NCBI RefSeq assembly: GCF_007655135.1
Contig: NC_045127.1
Span: 25,338,199 to 25,402,198 of the forward strand
Length of the DNA stretch: 64,000 nt
Direction of reading: 5' to 3'
Source: Punica granatum
Taxonomy: Eukaryota; Streptophyta; Magnoliopsida; Myrtales; Lythraceae
Part shown: positions 47,901-58,250 of the stretch, in pieces
Layout of the letters: each line of letters starts with the position of its first letter
How positions within the stretch are numbered: the stretch's first letter is position 1
The notes under the pieces: generated by a model
Database searches by the model: none
Told to the model about the DNA's origin: nothing
The model's input: the letters and a program-made list of their open reading frames with translations, nothing else
Translations under genes and position numbers: made by a program

Positions 47901-49724
47901 TAAACAGAATTTGTCAGATAATATAATAGGATAACATCAAGATGCAAGTCGCAGTGTAATTTAAAATATCATCAGAAAATGATGTAGGGATTCAGATGAC
48001 ATCTAAAACATGCTTGCACAAGCATTGGGAAAACTGTCCTTACTAAAAGGTAAAAACTAAGAAAGGCACGTAATTTCCAAATGACGCAGCCTCTCCACTG
48101 TACATCCTATAACAGCATCTGACTCCAGAGAATGAAGTATGGAACTAAACAGGCATCAGGAAAAACACACACACACACACACATGCACACACTCACACGC
48201 TGACATGCACAAGCATGTGCACAAAAGTATATTCAACTTTCTAAAGCACGCTTTCAACCACATCTGAGCCTAGTACAAAGTACTCATCCAAAAAAAAGGG
48301 CCTATCACGAATGACATTACTAAAATGAAGTACGAGAAGAACTCCTATTGAATGAAAAATAGGAAGTATTGATGTGCACCTCAGTTTTCATTCGCTAAAT
48401 GGTCACGTCTACTCCCTTACTTATCATCCTTTGACTTCTTAGCAGTTAAAGCAATGGCACTGAATCCCTGAACTAGTGAGTGCAAAATGAAGTATGTAGA
48501 TGATGCAACAAGCAAAAAAAATACACCAATACTTTCACCATATCAACTACTTTTATTGGACATAAAACCAAGCCATTTTCTTATATGTTTCATCTTTCAT
48601 AACAAACCGGTATATTCAAACCCAAAGTTTGAGAACAATACCAAATTCGTCTTTTCTGCTTCTGAAAGAGTTCTCGATTCATTAGGAGCATCATTCTCGT
48701 TCTCCACATCTATTATAGTCTGATTGGTGAGATCTTCATCGGAGCCGTCACCACTATCTAAATCGGAATCGGAATTAGACATAATTTCCTGACTTCCAAT
48801 TGGAACATTCTGGCTTGCAATATTTTCAGGCTCCATTTCCCCATTGATAATAATAGAAGGCCTCCTGGAAGACATTTTCTTCACATGATGTTTCTTATTC
48901 TGTAAACTACAAGTCAAAAACCAGCAAATTAGAGAACCGATGAGAGTCCAAACTGTCACACAATAGATAAATACAATGCTGCCCCTCCATTAGATAGGTT
49001 AGATTTACAATTCATTTGCTAAGTCAAATTTCCGATGTTACGACAAATCCTATCTCTCGAATGCCAGGGCTGCTTTATAGAAGATGGCACTCCAGTCGTG
49101 CAAAATTTAAATCAAGCTCACAGAGTTTATGAATGGGCGGGAGACATCAGGCGGCCATAAATTCTAACAAACTCATCACACTAAGCAAAGAGCTGTAACC
49201 AATTGATCCTTAACTCGATACGAACATGGAAATGTTTCAGAATATCGTATGAAACATTAGAAGATTTACATCTAAATAAATGAAGCCCAACGATCGAATT
49301 AGATTAAGAACTGAATTATAAAAAGGAAACTATACAAAATTATCCAGAAATTTATGCAGCAGTGAGTTTGACTGACTCAAAGCGGAAAACAGGAAGACTA
49401 GCTCTCAGCTCGCAAGCTCAAACTAGACTGACACCAAAAGGTAACGAGTTGAGCAAGAGAAGCAAAATCAACTCAAACTTCAGCTTCCTTAATATAATAT
49501 AATATCTTTGATACGGCAATCACCATAGCGAGTCGACTGTAGTCATAATAGTTGGAATGAATGGTGGAGGAGCTGATGGAGAACCTGAAACTGCGGTGCC
49601 GCATCCTGCAGGAAGAGGGGAGCAGCCGATGAGAAGGAGAGGCGAGGAAGCGGACATTCGAGCTGCGGTGGTTCAGCCCGGTCAGGCCGTGGCTGAGGAA
49701 GCAAGTGGAGATCTTCGACGACAT
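40366..49724 (-). CDS. SS4: Starch synthase 4, plastidial, granule initiation; 16 exons
   Basis: Makes alpha-1,4-glucan from ADP-glucose (family GT5) in the chloroplast; SS4 is known for starch granule initiation. Exons, 5' to 3' on the minus strand: 49724-49524 (end uncertain), 48899-48642, 47481-47382, 47277-46110, 46034-45983, 45576-45454, 45040-44965, 44817-44633, 44548-44354, 43740-43669, 43255-43046, 42459-42334, 41705-41556, 41216-41155, 40737-40662, 40542-40366. All listed introns are GT-AG, and the exons sum to 3231 bp, about 1076 residues with no stop. Residues 1-45 form a transit peptide ([18 protein letters not shown]). About 190-500 is a long coiled coil. The catalytic part begins near 579: KVGGL at 593-597, HCHDW near 712, KTGGL at 986-990. 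Arabidopsis SS4 is of similar length (about 1040). Appears intact. Confidence 0.93.
43881..44072 (+). mobile_element. tRNA-derived SINE in SS4 intron 9
   Basis: A-box-like TGGTCTAGTGGTTAAGG and B-box GGTTCGAAACCCC, about 35 bp apart, mark an internal Pol III promoter. A non-tRNA body (GGGCCCCGGGATTCGTCAGA, CCCCGGGTCACC) and an A-rich tail follow. Imperfect flanking repeats TTTTCTCCCCTCC (about 43869) and TTTCTCCCCCTTCC (about 44079) look like a target duplication. Orientation is opposite to SS4. The family was not identified. Confidence 0.8.
44875..44921. repeat. ACAT/AT microsatellite in SS4 intron 7
   Basis: About six ACAT repeats run into TATATATATATATA and ACACATAT, within the 147-bp intron between exons 7 and 8. 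Likely length-variable. Confidence 0.9.
48162..48184. repeat. AC microsatellite in SS4 intron 2
   Basis: About eleven AC units, followed by further AC-rich sequence, in the longest SS4 intron (47482-48641). Confidence 0.9.
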
Positions 49725-50719
49725 TGATGACCGACTGGACCGTCGGCTCAGGGGGGCCTCATCCGCTTCTCTCAGCTCGAAGCTCGCCGGTCATGATAAT
49801 GGCGGAGGAGGAGAAGGAGAGGAGGGGAACCGGTGGTTCCTTCCTTCGTATCAGAGCCAAAGGGGCAGTGGAATTTGTGCGGAGAATAGCGCTTCTTCTT
49901 CTTCGTGCTTCTTCTATCATATATCCTTCGTGTTCTTTCTGAGTCATGGATGGATTATTCTTCTTCGGGAGTTTGGCATTGCGGGAAGAGTTACGGTGCG
50001 GGCAGGTGTACGTAAGGACGAATGAGCTAACCGCATGTGAATCGCGCGTGCCTGTCCACAGAGGCTCTATCCATTGACTTACACATCAGACGAATACCGA
50101 GGTTATCTTAATCCAACGGCCGAGAAGAGGTGAGGTGGCAGCTGGTGACCAGATCGCTTCCGTTGAGGAAGACACTTCATTTGGTCCTCACTCTTTTCCT
50201 TTAAGAATAGAATGCGTTTGAGATAGAATTTATCTAAATTTTTAGAAAAGTTGATTTCATTCACAAATTTTATTGGTTTTTTCTTTTGAAATTTAATATA
50301 GTTTTTAGTAGGATTAATTGTATCAAAAATAAAATATTTTACTTATATTTTAAAATTTAGCACAATTTTTTTTTATAAAAGTACATCAAGTTTCATTTGT
50401 CTTCACAAATCGGGAATTCATCAGTTTTTGCATTTATTTTTATTGACGTGTCAAACAGATTGCTCACGTTGCATTACAAATTCAAGTAATAATATAAAAT
50501 GCTTAAAAGTTCAAAATATAGGAAAAAATGAAAAGAAAATTCAAAAAAATACAAAAAGAAAATCAAAGAAAAGTTCAAAATAATTCAAATAATATTAAAG
50601 ACATAAAAAAGCATTATTCAGGATATGAAAAAATAGAAAGGTTCATAAAAATACATAAAGATAATAAAAATTAGAAAAGTTGAAAAAAAATCCAAACAAA
50701 ATATAAAAAATAAAGGAAA
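49725..50719. other. SS4 upstream region and AT-rich spacer
   Basis: Directly upstream of the SS4 start on the minus strand and GC-richer up to about 50030, so probably its 5' untranslated region and promoter. A TATA-like GGATATATGATAG (minus strand, about 49913-49926) is a weak candidate. The plus-strand frame 49705-50025 lies across this and the SS4 start and has no recognisable domain. From 50200 onward the sequence is A/T low complexity with nothing recognised. Confidence 0.45.
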
Positions 50720-50729
50720 AAAATACACC

Positions 50730-51165
50730 ATATAGGATGTTCTTTTGACCTTTTACACGAGATAGCACAGTGTCATTTAATTTCACCATACAATATGAAA
50801 ATTTTGAATTTTTTCACCTCATAACACACCGTCAAATTTTCATCAAAAATTGAACGGAAAACTAAAGTGGTACTTCGACCATGCACACTGGTAACTATGG
50901 TGGGGCCCAAATAATTAATAATTAAATAAAATAAAAAAATTAGAAAAAATTATATTAAACAACACAGCTTTTTTTATATATACTTTTCACGTGGTAGCAC
51001 ATTTTGATCCATTTTGATCACAACAAGATAAAACTCTTGAATTTTTTTAGCACATAGCACACTATCACGTTTCCGTAAAAAATGGACCAAAAATTAAAGT
51101 AGCAGCTCGACCATCCACATGTGTAATTCTGGTGGGATACAAATAACTAAATAAAATTAAATTTA
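50730..51165. repeat. Diverged tandem duplication of about 210 bp
   Basis: Two units (about 50736-50945 and 50955-51165) share the same order of phrases: ACTTTTCACG or CTTTTACACG, GTAGCACA, TTGAATTTTTT, ATAGCACACTATCA or ATAACACACCGTCA, AAAAATTGAAC or AAAAATGGACC, CTCGACCAT or TTCGACCAT, GGTGGG, CAAATAA, AAATAAAAT. Non-coding, with many differences, so old. Confidence 0.7.
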
Positions 51166-51169
51166 AATT

Positions 51170-54100
51170 TAATTAAAAAAAACCTAGGTCTGTTGGTCAG
51201 TGGTCGACGGGGACGTCTTCTGCCTCGCATTTAAGGGTTTTACGGTTTTAGGGTTTTAGGATTTTGCTTCCGACGGATAGCAAAAGAGTCAATCGACTCT
51301 TAAGACTAGCGTGGGACCAATCGAGCTCCCGGACGATTGTCTCACCGCGATTCACACACCCGTTCCAAGTTGTCTTCCACATAGACACTACTCGGAGCAA
51401 GGCAATGACTCGGGGCTAGACCCTATTCCGCACTCGGGTTGCACGCACTCGATGTGTATGGGTGCGTTGGACCCCCTGATCGATGGTTTTGGGGTGTTGG
51501 ACCCCGTGCAAAGCGTACTTTATGGGCTCAGGCTTGAACCGCAACAAAACAACAAATAACAGATGGATACAGACAAAAATAGATAAAAACAGATAAAAAC
51601 ATATAAATACAAACAAATTGTGTATAATGTCGTGTTTACGTGATTAGCCAATTATAGATCATGGTTGCTTGGCAAGCAATTTTCTAACCTAAACAAACAA
51701 ATGAACGTGCTTGAATATAGTGCTAATTCGGCTACATGTGTGTGGGTTTGTTTTAAATTTGTTCTGTATAAGGACAATGCAAGCTTTATAGATTATGCCA
51801 AGAATGCACGTTTTGACCCAAAATTTGGAACCTAGAATTTCGCCTAGCCATTTTCTAAAGTTTAATTAAGTCGAATGAACGGTTAGTTAGGTTTTGCGCG
51901 TTTTATGACAGAGATGTCTTGTCTAAGTACACAAATTTATGGTAAGATGACAGAAACACTTAGATCGGATGAAGTGGGCTATGCAAATGAAACTTACACC
52001 CGAACAAACTGCCCGTCCCCACCCGTGAATCGAAGTGCTTCAATCACCTTAACACCTAAGGTGTTGGTGGATCATAAACCAACAGTTGTGCCTTTGAACA
52101 GGTAAAATGTGTAAAGTGCTCGTGCAAAATTGAGATCACATGACACGGACTATCGAAAGTCGGTAGCCGGTGCCGACTCTAAAAGGGCCGAGAAAACAGT
52201 CGCTCCACCCGGGAGTGGTCTAAGGAAGACTTGTACCCCGACTCGAGCCGCCTCAAATCGGACCCATACTCGAGTCAAGATACACGAGCGCTCCCTAGAT
52301 GCCCATGCTATGCGTGTGACATGTCGCGGTGCTTTTTAAGATTGTAAGTTTAAAAATAGCTTTTCTGACGGTTTGTGATCCGTCGACGCGATTATAAATT
52401 AATAGTCGGTTCATGCGATTTATTTAAGTCGAGTGATTTACTTAGCTGGATGACACGCCTCATTTCCCCATGTGTGGATTTATTAATTTAATTAGAATTT
52501 GCCGAATGCTTTGGTTTGCAAGTTTCAAGCCGTCGAGCTGGCCATTGATGGACCTTTCGCTAAGAGCTTTAATTCCCGACCGTCTCGAAGTTAAAACCAC
52601 TTTTAAATCGAGTTTATGTGATTAAGCCAGTTCGTGTTAGATTTTAATTAAAATGACATGTGACACTACAAAACACATGAATCATGGGCACACAATCACA
52701 TCAAGCTCATCGAATCCACTCGTCAAGCATCAAAAGACCTATCTCATTGTGCTAAGATGGAGATTTGTACTTAATCCCAAGAGATTCTCGGGATGAGCTA
52801 GCTCGAAAGATCCTTGACTACTGCGGACCGAGGCAGCCTTCAAGTTAGGACTCATGTAAGCCTAGGTAAGTCTCCACGTCGTCTTCAATCCACACCAGCA
52901 TCGGTCTAGTATCTTCTTGTCTCTCTACATTTCTTCTCCTCCCGAAGGACATGCAAGATAGAAAGCAAACACGTGAGGACAATCAAAGAAGAGGAACACA
53001 ACAAGGGGTGTTTAATGTGAAAACAAGACTTCCAAGGCAAGAACATAGCATCACAAGATCATTCCTATAATTTGCGAGGCAAATGACACCAACATAGAAG
53101 AGATCCTATCCAAGTAAAATTCTGCTAGGCGTAAGCGAAATGAAGCTAAGGAAAGCATGCTCATGGACGACCAATGGATAACCTCAATCTTTATACAATA
53201 ACTTCCAAAGACACCGAATAAAACATGCTAGCCAATCAACCCATTACTAGATCAAGTGTGTCTTTTTCGAACTGAACCAACGCTCAAAATCCCAAGACAC
53301 TAAATTCGGATCAGACCTGTCACAAGGGCAAAATTAGCTCAAAATCAACAAAATTCGTTCAACTATGAACGACATCCCGCAACCAAGCATGGAAAAACAA
53401 CTCCTGAAGAGATCCTATAACGTTCATTTCAAGTAAAAAATGGGACTAACAAACCCCTACTTATAGATCAGCCACACTATCGGGTATGATGATAACTTGT
53501 CGAGCTCGAACAAAGACAGCATGAAGCAAACAAAATTTGATACAGAACTCAGCCCATTGATCAAATACGACCTATTCTCATCAGTATCATACAAAATATG
53601 GCCAAATCACTCTTGAGAATCACTGTACAGCTCAGCCACAGATTCATGTGCTGTTTCCAATCATCTAGATAGCACAAACATGATAAAACCGATCGAAGAA
53701 ACATCACAGAACTCAGCTTGGTACTTGAGTCGTATTCTAAGCCATGGAAATCAAGCAAAACCATCGAGCAAATGCCAATTCCATCCCACTTAAGTTCATC
53801 TACATGTTTAAGTATGACATCACCTCATAACTCCAATAATAAATATGTCGAGAATTGAAGAGTATCCTAAACCGACACCGGAAAGACCGAAATGACACGA
53901 AACACAACAAGGAAGCGGTCCCAAGGTGCCTAGACACATGGGGGGACTTAACCAACGATGATAAGGTGGCCAAAGAAAGTTTCTAAGGACCTGATTCGTG
54001 ACACACCAGCATGCACAATCATTCTAAAATCAAGCTTAAAACAACAAGACATGATGTAAGAATCGTCTCCAGCAACACCTCTACAATATGAGCGTTCATA

Positions 54101-54228
54101 AGTGAATTTTCAACACACCACATCAGCCATAGCATCCAAATGATCTTGAGAACCAACATAAACATTAGTAGTGCCATAGAAAAGGCACAAGATAATCACA
54201 GCAGAAGCATGGGGCGTCAAACATACAC
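51170..54228. other. Unassigned spacer with possible Tat-type relic
   Basis: At 51525-51545, GGGCTCAGGCTTGAACCG resembles GGGTTCAGGCTTGATCCG, the start of the Tat/Ogre leader at 2174 and 12508. This suggests an old, diverged relative in the forward direction. A degenerate telomere-like stretch (GGTTTTAGGGTTTTAGG) lies at 51230-51265. The remainder, to 54228, shows no recognised coding frame, LTR ends or other feature; its small open frames have no domains. Confidence 0.4.
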
Positions 54229-54233
54229 GTCAT

Positions 54234-56125
54234 TTTTAGTGATATGCCCTAGAGCCTTATTTATGTATTTGGATAATTCCTTTTCTGGCAATAAAGTTTA
54301 TTCTATTATTCGTATATTGTTTATGTTTATTAGAATAAATTACTTAAGATATTTTGAATGCTTCATTCTTAAGAGTTAAGAATATTAGTGACGAAGTAAT
54401 TCGGTAAAAATATCTTTAAACTGTTCACGATCGTAGGAGACTTAACTGGATGTTATTTCTCCAGATAGATCGTCACCTCTGTCTGTTTCCATGATTAGTA
54501 TACAGATACTAATGAAGATGGAGTAGTGAGTCTCATGCTATCTGATAACTGTTATCATGACAGATATGTGGATACTTATATGATAAGTAATCGAACGTGA
54601 CGTGCAGATAATATTCATACGGTAATTTACTAATGTCAATGAATGTTATATGGATCGTATTAGTGCATATAGTCCTTAGACCTAAGATGGAATGCTATCT
54701 CAAGTATAGGTGATTAGGATTTGCTACTGCTAATATATTTGTGCTTAGCATGAGTATTCGGCAGATAGTGGTCATAGTTAATTATACTTGGAGTTAGGTG
54801 TCCGATCAAGACGGAATTCGCTAACCTGAGTAAACAGGGAAAAGGTCTTATGGATATGAGTTTTGTTCTGGATCGAGAAATCCTTGATCGGGGTAGATAG
54901 ACTCGAATAGAAAAGAGTTTATGTTCAAGTACTATAGATCTAAGAATGAAATTAGAGAGTCCATATAATCGGCTATAGAGTTTGGCATTTACCATAGCTC
55001 TTGCTAGATCGGGATCTTATAGTAAAGGGATTCAATGCATGGCATATACCATCAGAGGTTCATCAGAATGTTTCAATTATACATTCGTCATCATTTGGAT
55101 TGTCACGATATGCTGCTAGGTGTCACTCGTGAACTTTAGAAACCAATGGCATTTTGGGAATTATGCTTTTGGTTACAGAAAGAGTTTCTAGTAGTGTCAA
55201 GAGAGTTGATACTATAATCTCATTACCATTTGATGATGAACTTAGTTAGTAACACACGATGAGCGTGTTTAAACCGAGAAAAGAATTAATTCTAATTAAG
55301 AAAGTTAATTAGGAATTAATTATCGAACAAGGCTTGCAATGTGGTTGCAAGGGTGCTAGCACATCTTGAAGCCGAGTTCAATATCAAGGATAAATCTAAT
55401 TAAGGAAATACGATAGTTTCCTTATTTGGAGAGTTTCTATAAATAGATTGTCTATTGATGGAAACTCGTGTCAAGGACTTGTTTGATCTTTCTTTCTTAT
55501 AACAAGGGCAAGTCATTGGATGACTTAAGTGTGAGGACTCATTTGTGATTTATTAATTAATGTGAATTAATTAATAATTACATTTTAGTCCCTATGGTAA
55601 ATATATATATAGATATGTTCTTACAGATAACCACACAACACAATCGATCATCAACCAATATTAGAGAGAAAGAGAGAAGGTTTCGACTGAGGCAATAATA
55701 GCAACTCAGTTGCACAAATCCCAAGGCCGATCGGAGTTCTTTTTGGTTCCGGTTCGGCATTTCGGTGTTGTCCTTGACGTCCTTGAAGAGATCCTTTCAT
55801 TCCGGGACGATTCCGTTCGAGATCGGTGACCTAGATCGGAGTGTACGGGTCGAGAGGAGTCTAATCTTGGTGGAGACGTGCTCGTGTGGACGAACTAGAG
55901 ACTGGACACTTGGACGGTTAGTTTGATCGACTCGAATCAACAAGGTTAATACAAAAGTCTAAACCTTTCTTGTAGATTCGATATGTAATGTTGTCTATTC
56001 GTTTAGAAGACGATTCTTATGTCGAGATATGATCTTGAAGTTTTCAATTAAAACGAACACGTGATAAAAATTTGATTTTTACCGTAATTAACTTTTCCGT
56101 TGCGCACGTGCTCGGTTTACTAACA
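54234..56125 (+). repeat. Copia 5' LTR
   Basis: Runs to CGGTTTACTAACA. Contains AT-rich sequence, a TATA-like TTTCTATAAATAGATTG near 55434-55450 and, downstream, a plausible transcript start region. An AATAAAGTTTATT signal-like phrase lies near 54289. Both LTRs keep exactly the same length. Confidence 0.93.
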
Positions 56126-56126
56126 G

Positions 56127-56139
56127 TGGTATCAGAGCC
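56127..56139 (+). promoter_or_regulatory. Copia primer-binding site (initiator tRNA-Met)
   Basis: TGGTATCAGAGCC one base after the LTR end; pairs with the plant initiator tRNA-Met 3' end. Confidence 0.93.
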
Positions 56140-56395
56140 TCCCCTCTAATCGATTAGATACATGTTTTGTGCCTAATTTGGTGGTTGATTGTGATTTATT
56201 AAAGTGTTTGATAAATCGGTATCGAACAAGGTACGAGAAATCGTTTCTTGTAACCGGGTTTAGATCACTGAATCGGTGATCTCTCTCGGCTGAAAGGTCA
56301 ATCGCGAGATGGCCTTTACGTGGCCAGGAACAACCACAACAAGTGGCTGCTGGACGGCCATAGAGGCTGAAAAGGTTGCAGTAATCGCTGATGTC

Positions 56396-56560
56396 CTGTT
56401 CGAGACTGCACGTGACTGTTTACGAAGGGACGCGACTGTCCGCGAAGGGACATGACTGTTCGCGACTGGGCACGACTGTTCGCGAAGGGACGCGACTGTT
56501 CCTGACTGGGCGTGACTATTCGCGATTGGACGCGACTGTGAAGCGCGAGACTGGACATGG
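56396..56560 (+). repeat. GC-rich minisatellite in the Copia leader
   Basis: Short tandem units of the kind GACTGTTCGCGAAGGGACGC, alternating with GACTGTTCGCGACTGGGCAC, about eight half-units. Much richer in GC and CpG than the surrounding AT-rich leader. Confidence 0.75.
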
Positions 56561-57650
56561 CTTTCTAGAATCGGCGCTCGTCATGTAACGAGTAAATTTC
56601 GATATTTCCGGAAATAAGATTTTCGAAACAATTAATTACCAAAATTGTTTTTTCGTAAAATTTGATTTTATGAAATTGGATATTTGATATCCTATTCCAA
56701 TGAGATTAGAGATTTGATATTTGATATCAAAAAGGAATTTTGAAGATACACTAGATATATGATATCTTGTATATTCTTCAAAATTGGAAATTTCCTAATA
56801 TGAGATATTTGGATATTTTGTAAAGAGTTACAAAATTGGCACGAAATTTATTTCCTTTTATTCTGTTAGTTTCCTTTTATAAATTTCGAGCATGGTGTGT
56901 GATTATGGACTTTAGGAAAATTTTGTTTATTTCTTGTGGCTCTAGAATTAGGCTAATAGTAAGTCCATGATCATGCTTTTATCGATTCCGAATACATATT
57001 TATGCATGTGATGTGTGAATATGGATAATGTGCAAAGTGAAACCGAATAGTAATTAGGTCACCTAAAAGAAAATCTTCCAAATTAAAATAATTAAGTCGA
57101 GAACGGCATGAGGTTGTGAACCTCTGTCATGGCTCTCTACCAAAGCATTCTCCAAAGAGTTTTAGTTTGTTTCGTTGTCGGTCGTGGACACACAGGGGCA
57201 CAAGACAGACTAAGAGATCTTTTTGAATGAATGTTAAACATGTGATGTTTTAGATTTTCGGTTGCTAATAACGGCAGGCACCTGAGCCAGCTGATATCTA
57301 GGGTTTGGTGGGTCAGACTTAACTATATATGATGGATCAATAACGTCAAGCACCTGAGGTCCATAGTACTAGGAGTTGAATTGATTGAGCCGTATATAGA
57401 GATGTATTGAACAAGGAGTTGTTCGCTTGTAGATTGCTTGTTTCCAATAATGGCAAGCACCTGAAGGAATTAGCATTTTATGGGAATTCAATCACCCGCT
57501 AGGAATCTTTACCGATTATGATTCCCGTTTCCTATTTTGGAAGTGTAGGATTCGAAAAGATAGTGGGAGACCATTTTGATTGAAATTCCATGGTCATTAT
57601 GGTTATATATACATAAATTCATTAATTTAATCTTGTTATTTTCTGCAGTC

Positions 57651-58250
57651 ATGATTAGTATGAAATCAATGAATTCTCTTTCGTGCATACCGAGTGATAA
57701 TTGGCTCACTGGGCCTAACTTTTCGGACTGGCTCCGTAACCTGAACATTGTCCTGAACATGGAGGCTTTAGGATACATCCTGAAGACTCATGAGATTGAA
57801 CTCCCTGGCGGGGATGCTACAAGTGATCAGCAAGACGCATATGATCAGTGGTCTGTTGATGACACGAAGGTCCGCTGTTATATGCTTGCTTTCATGAGCA
57901 ATGAGTTGCAGAAGCAGCATGAGAACATGAAGAGTTCTCGTGAGATCTTGAAGAATCTCAAGGAGCTATATGGGGAAAATAGCAGGACTGCACGATATAA
58001 GATATCGAAGGAATTATTTCGTGCGAGAATGCAGGAGGGAACTGAAGTCACCACTCATGTGCAGAAGATGATCAGGCTGATTTAGCAGCTTGAGAAGCTT
58101 GAGTTCCAGTTGGACAAAGAGCTGCATGTGGATTTAGTTCTTCAGTCCCTCCCAGATTCTTTCTCAGGGTTCATTGTAAACTTTCACATGAACAAGTTAT
58201 CATGTTCATTGTCTGAGCTGCTGAACATGTTGGTAACTGCATAGAATGCT
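57651..58250 (+). pseudogene. Copia gag pseudogene
   Basis: Begins MISMKSMNSLSCIPSDNW after a long leader. It shows the UBN2-type Gag segments: NFSDWLRNLNIVLNMEALGYIL, DDTKVRCYMLAFMSNELQKQHE, ILKNLKELYGENSRTARYKI and FRARMQEGTEVTTHVQKMIRLI. TAG stops at about 58083 and 58242 (ACTGCATAGAATGC) interrupt it. The frame continues into the zinc knuckle of the next entry. Confidence 0.85.

Noticed and set aside
49705..50025. Plus-strand 106-codon frame overlapping the SS4 start
   Set aside because: No domain is recognised; it overlaps the SS4 transit peptide on the other strand and its GC-rich leader.
51230..51265. Interstitial telomere repeat
   Set aside because: Only two or three imperfect GGTTTTAGGG-like units, too short and degenerate to call.
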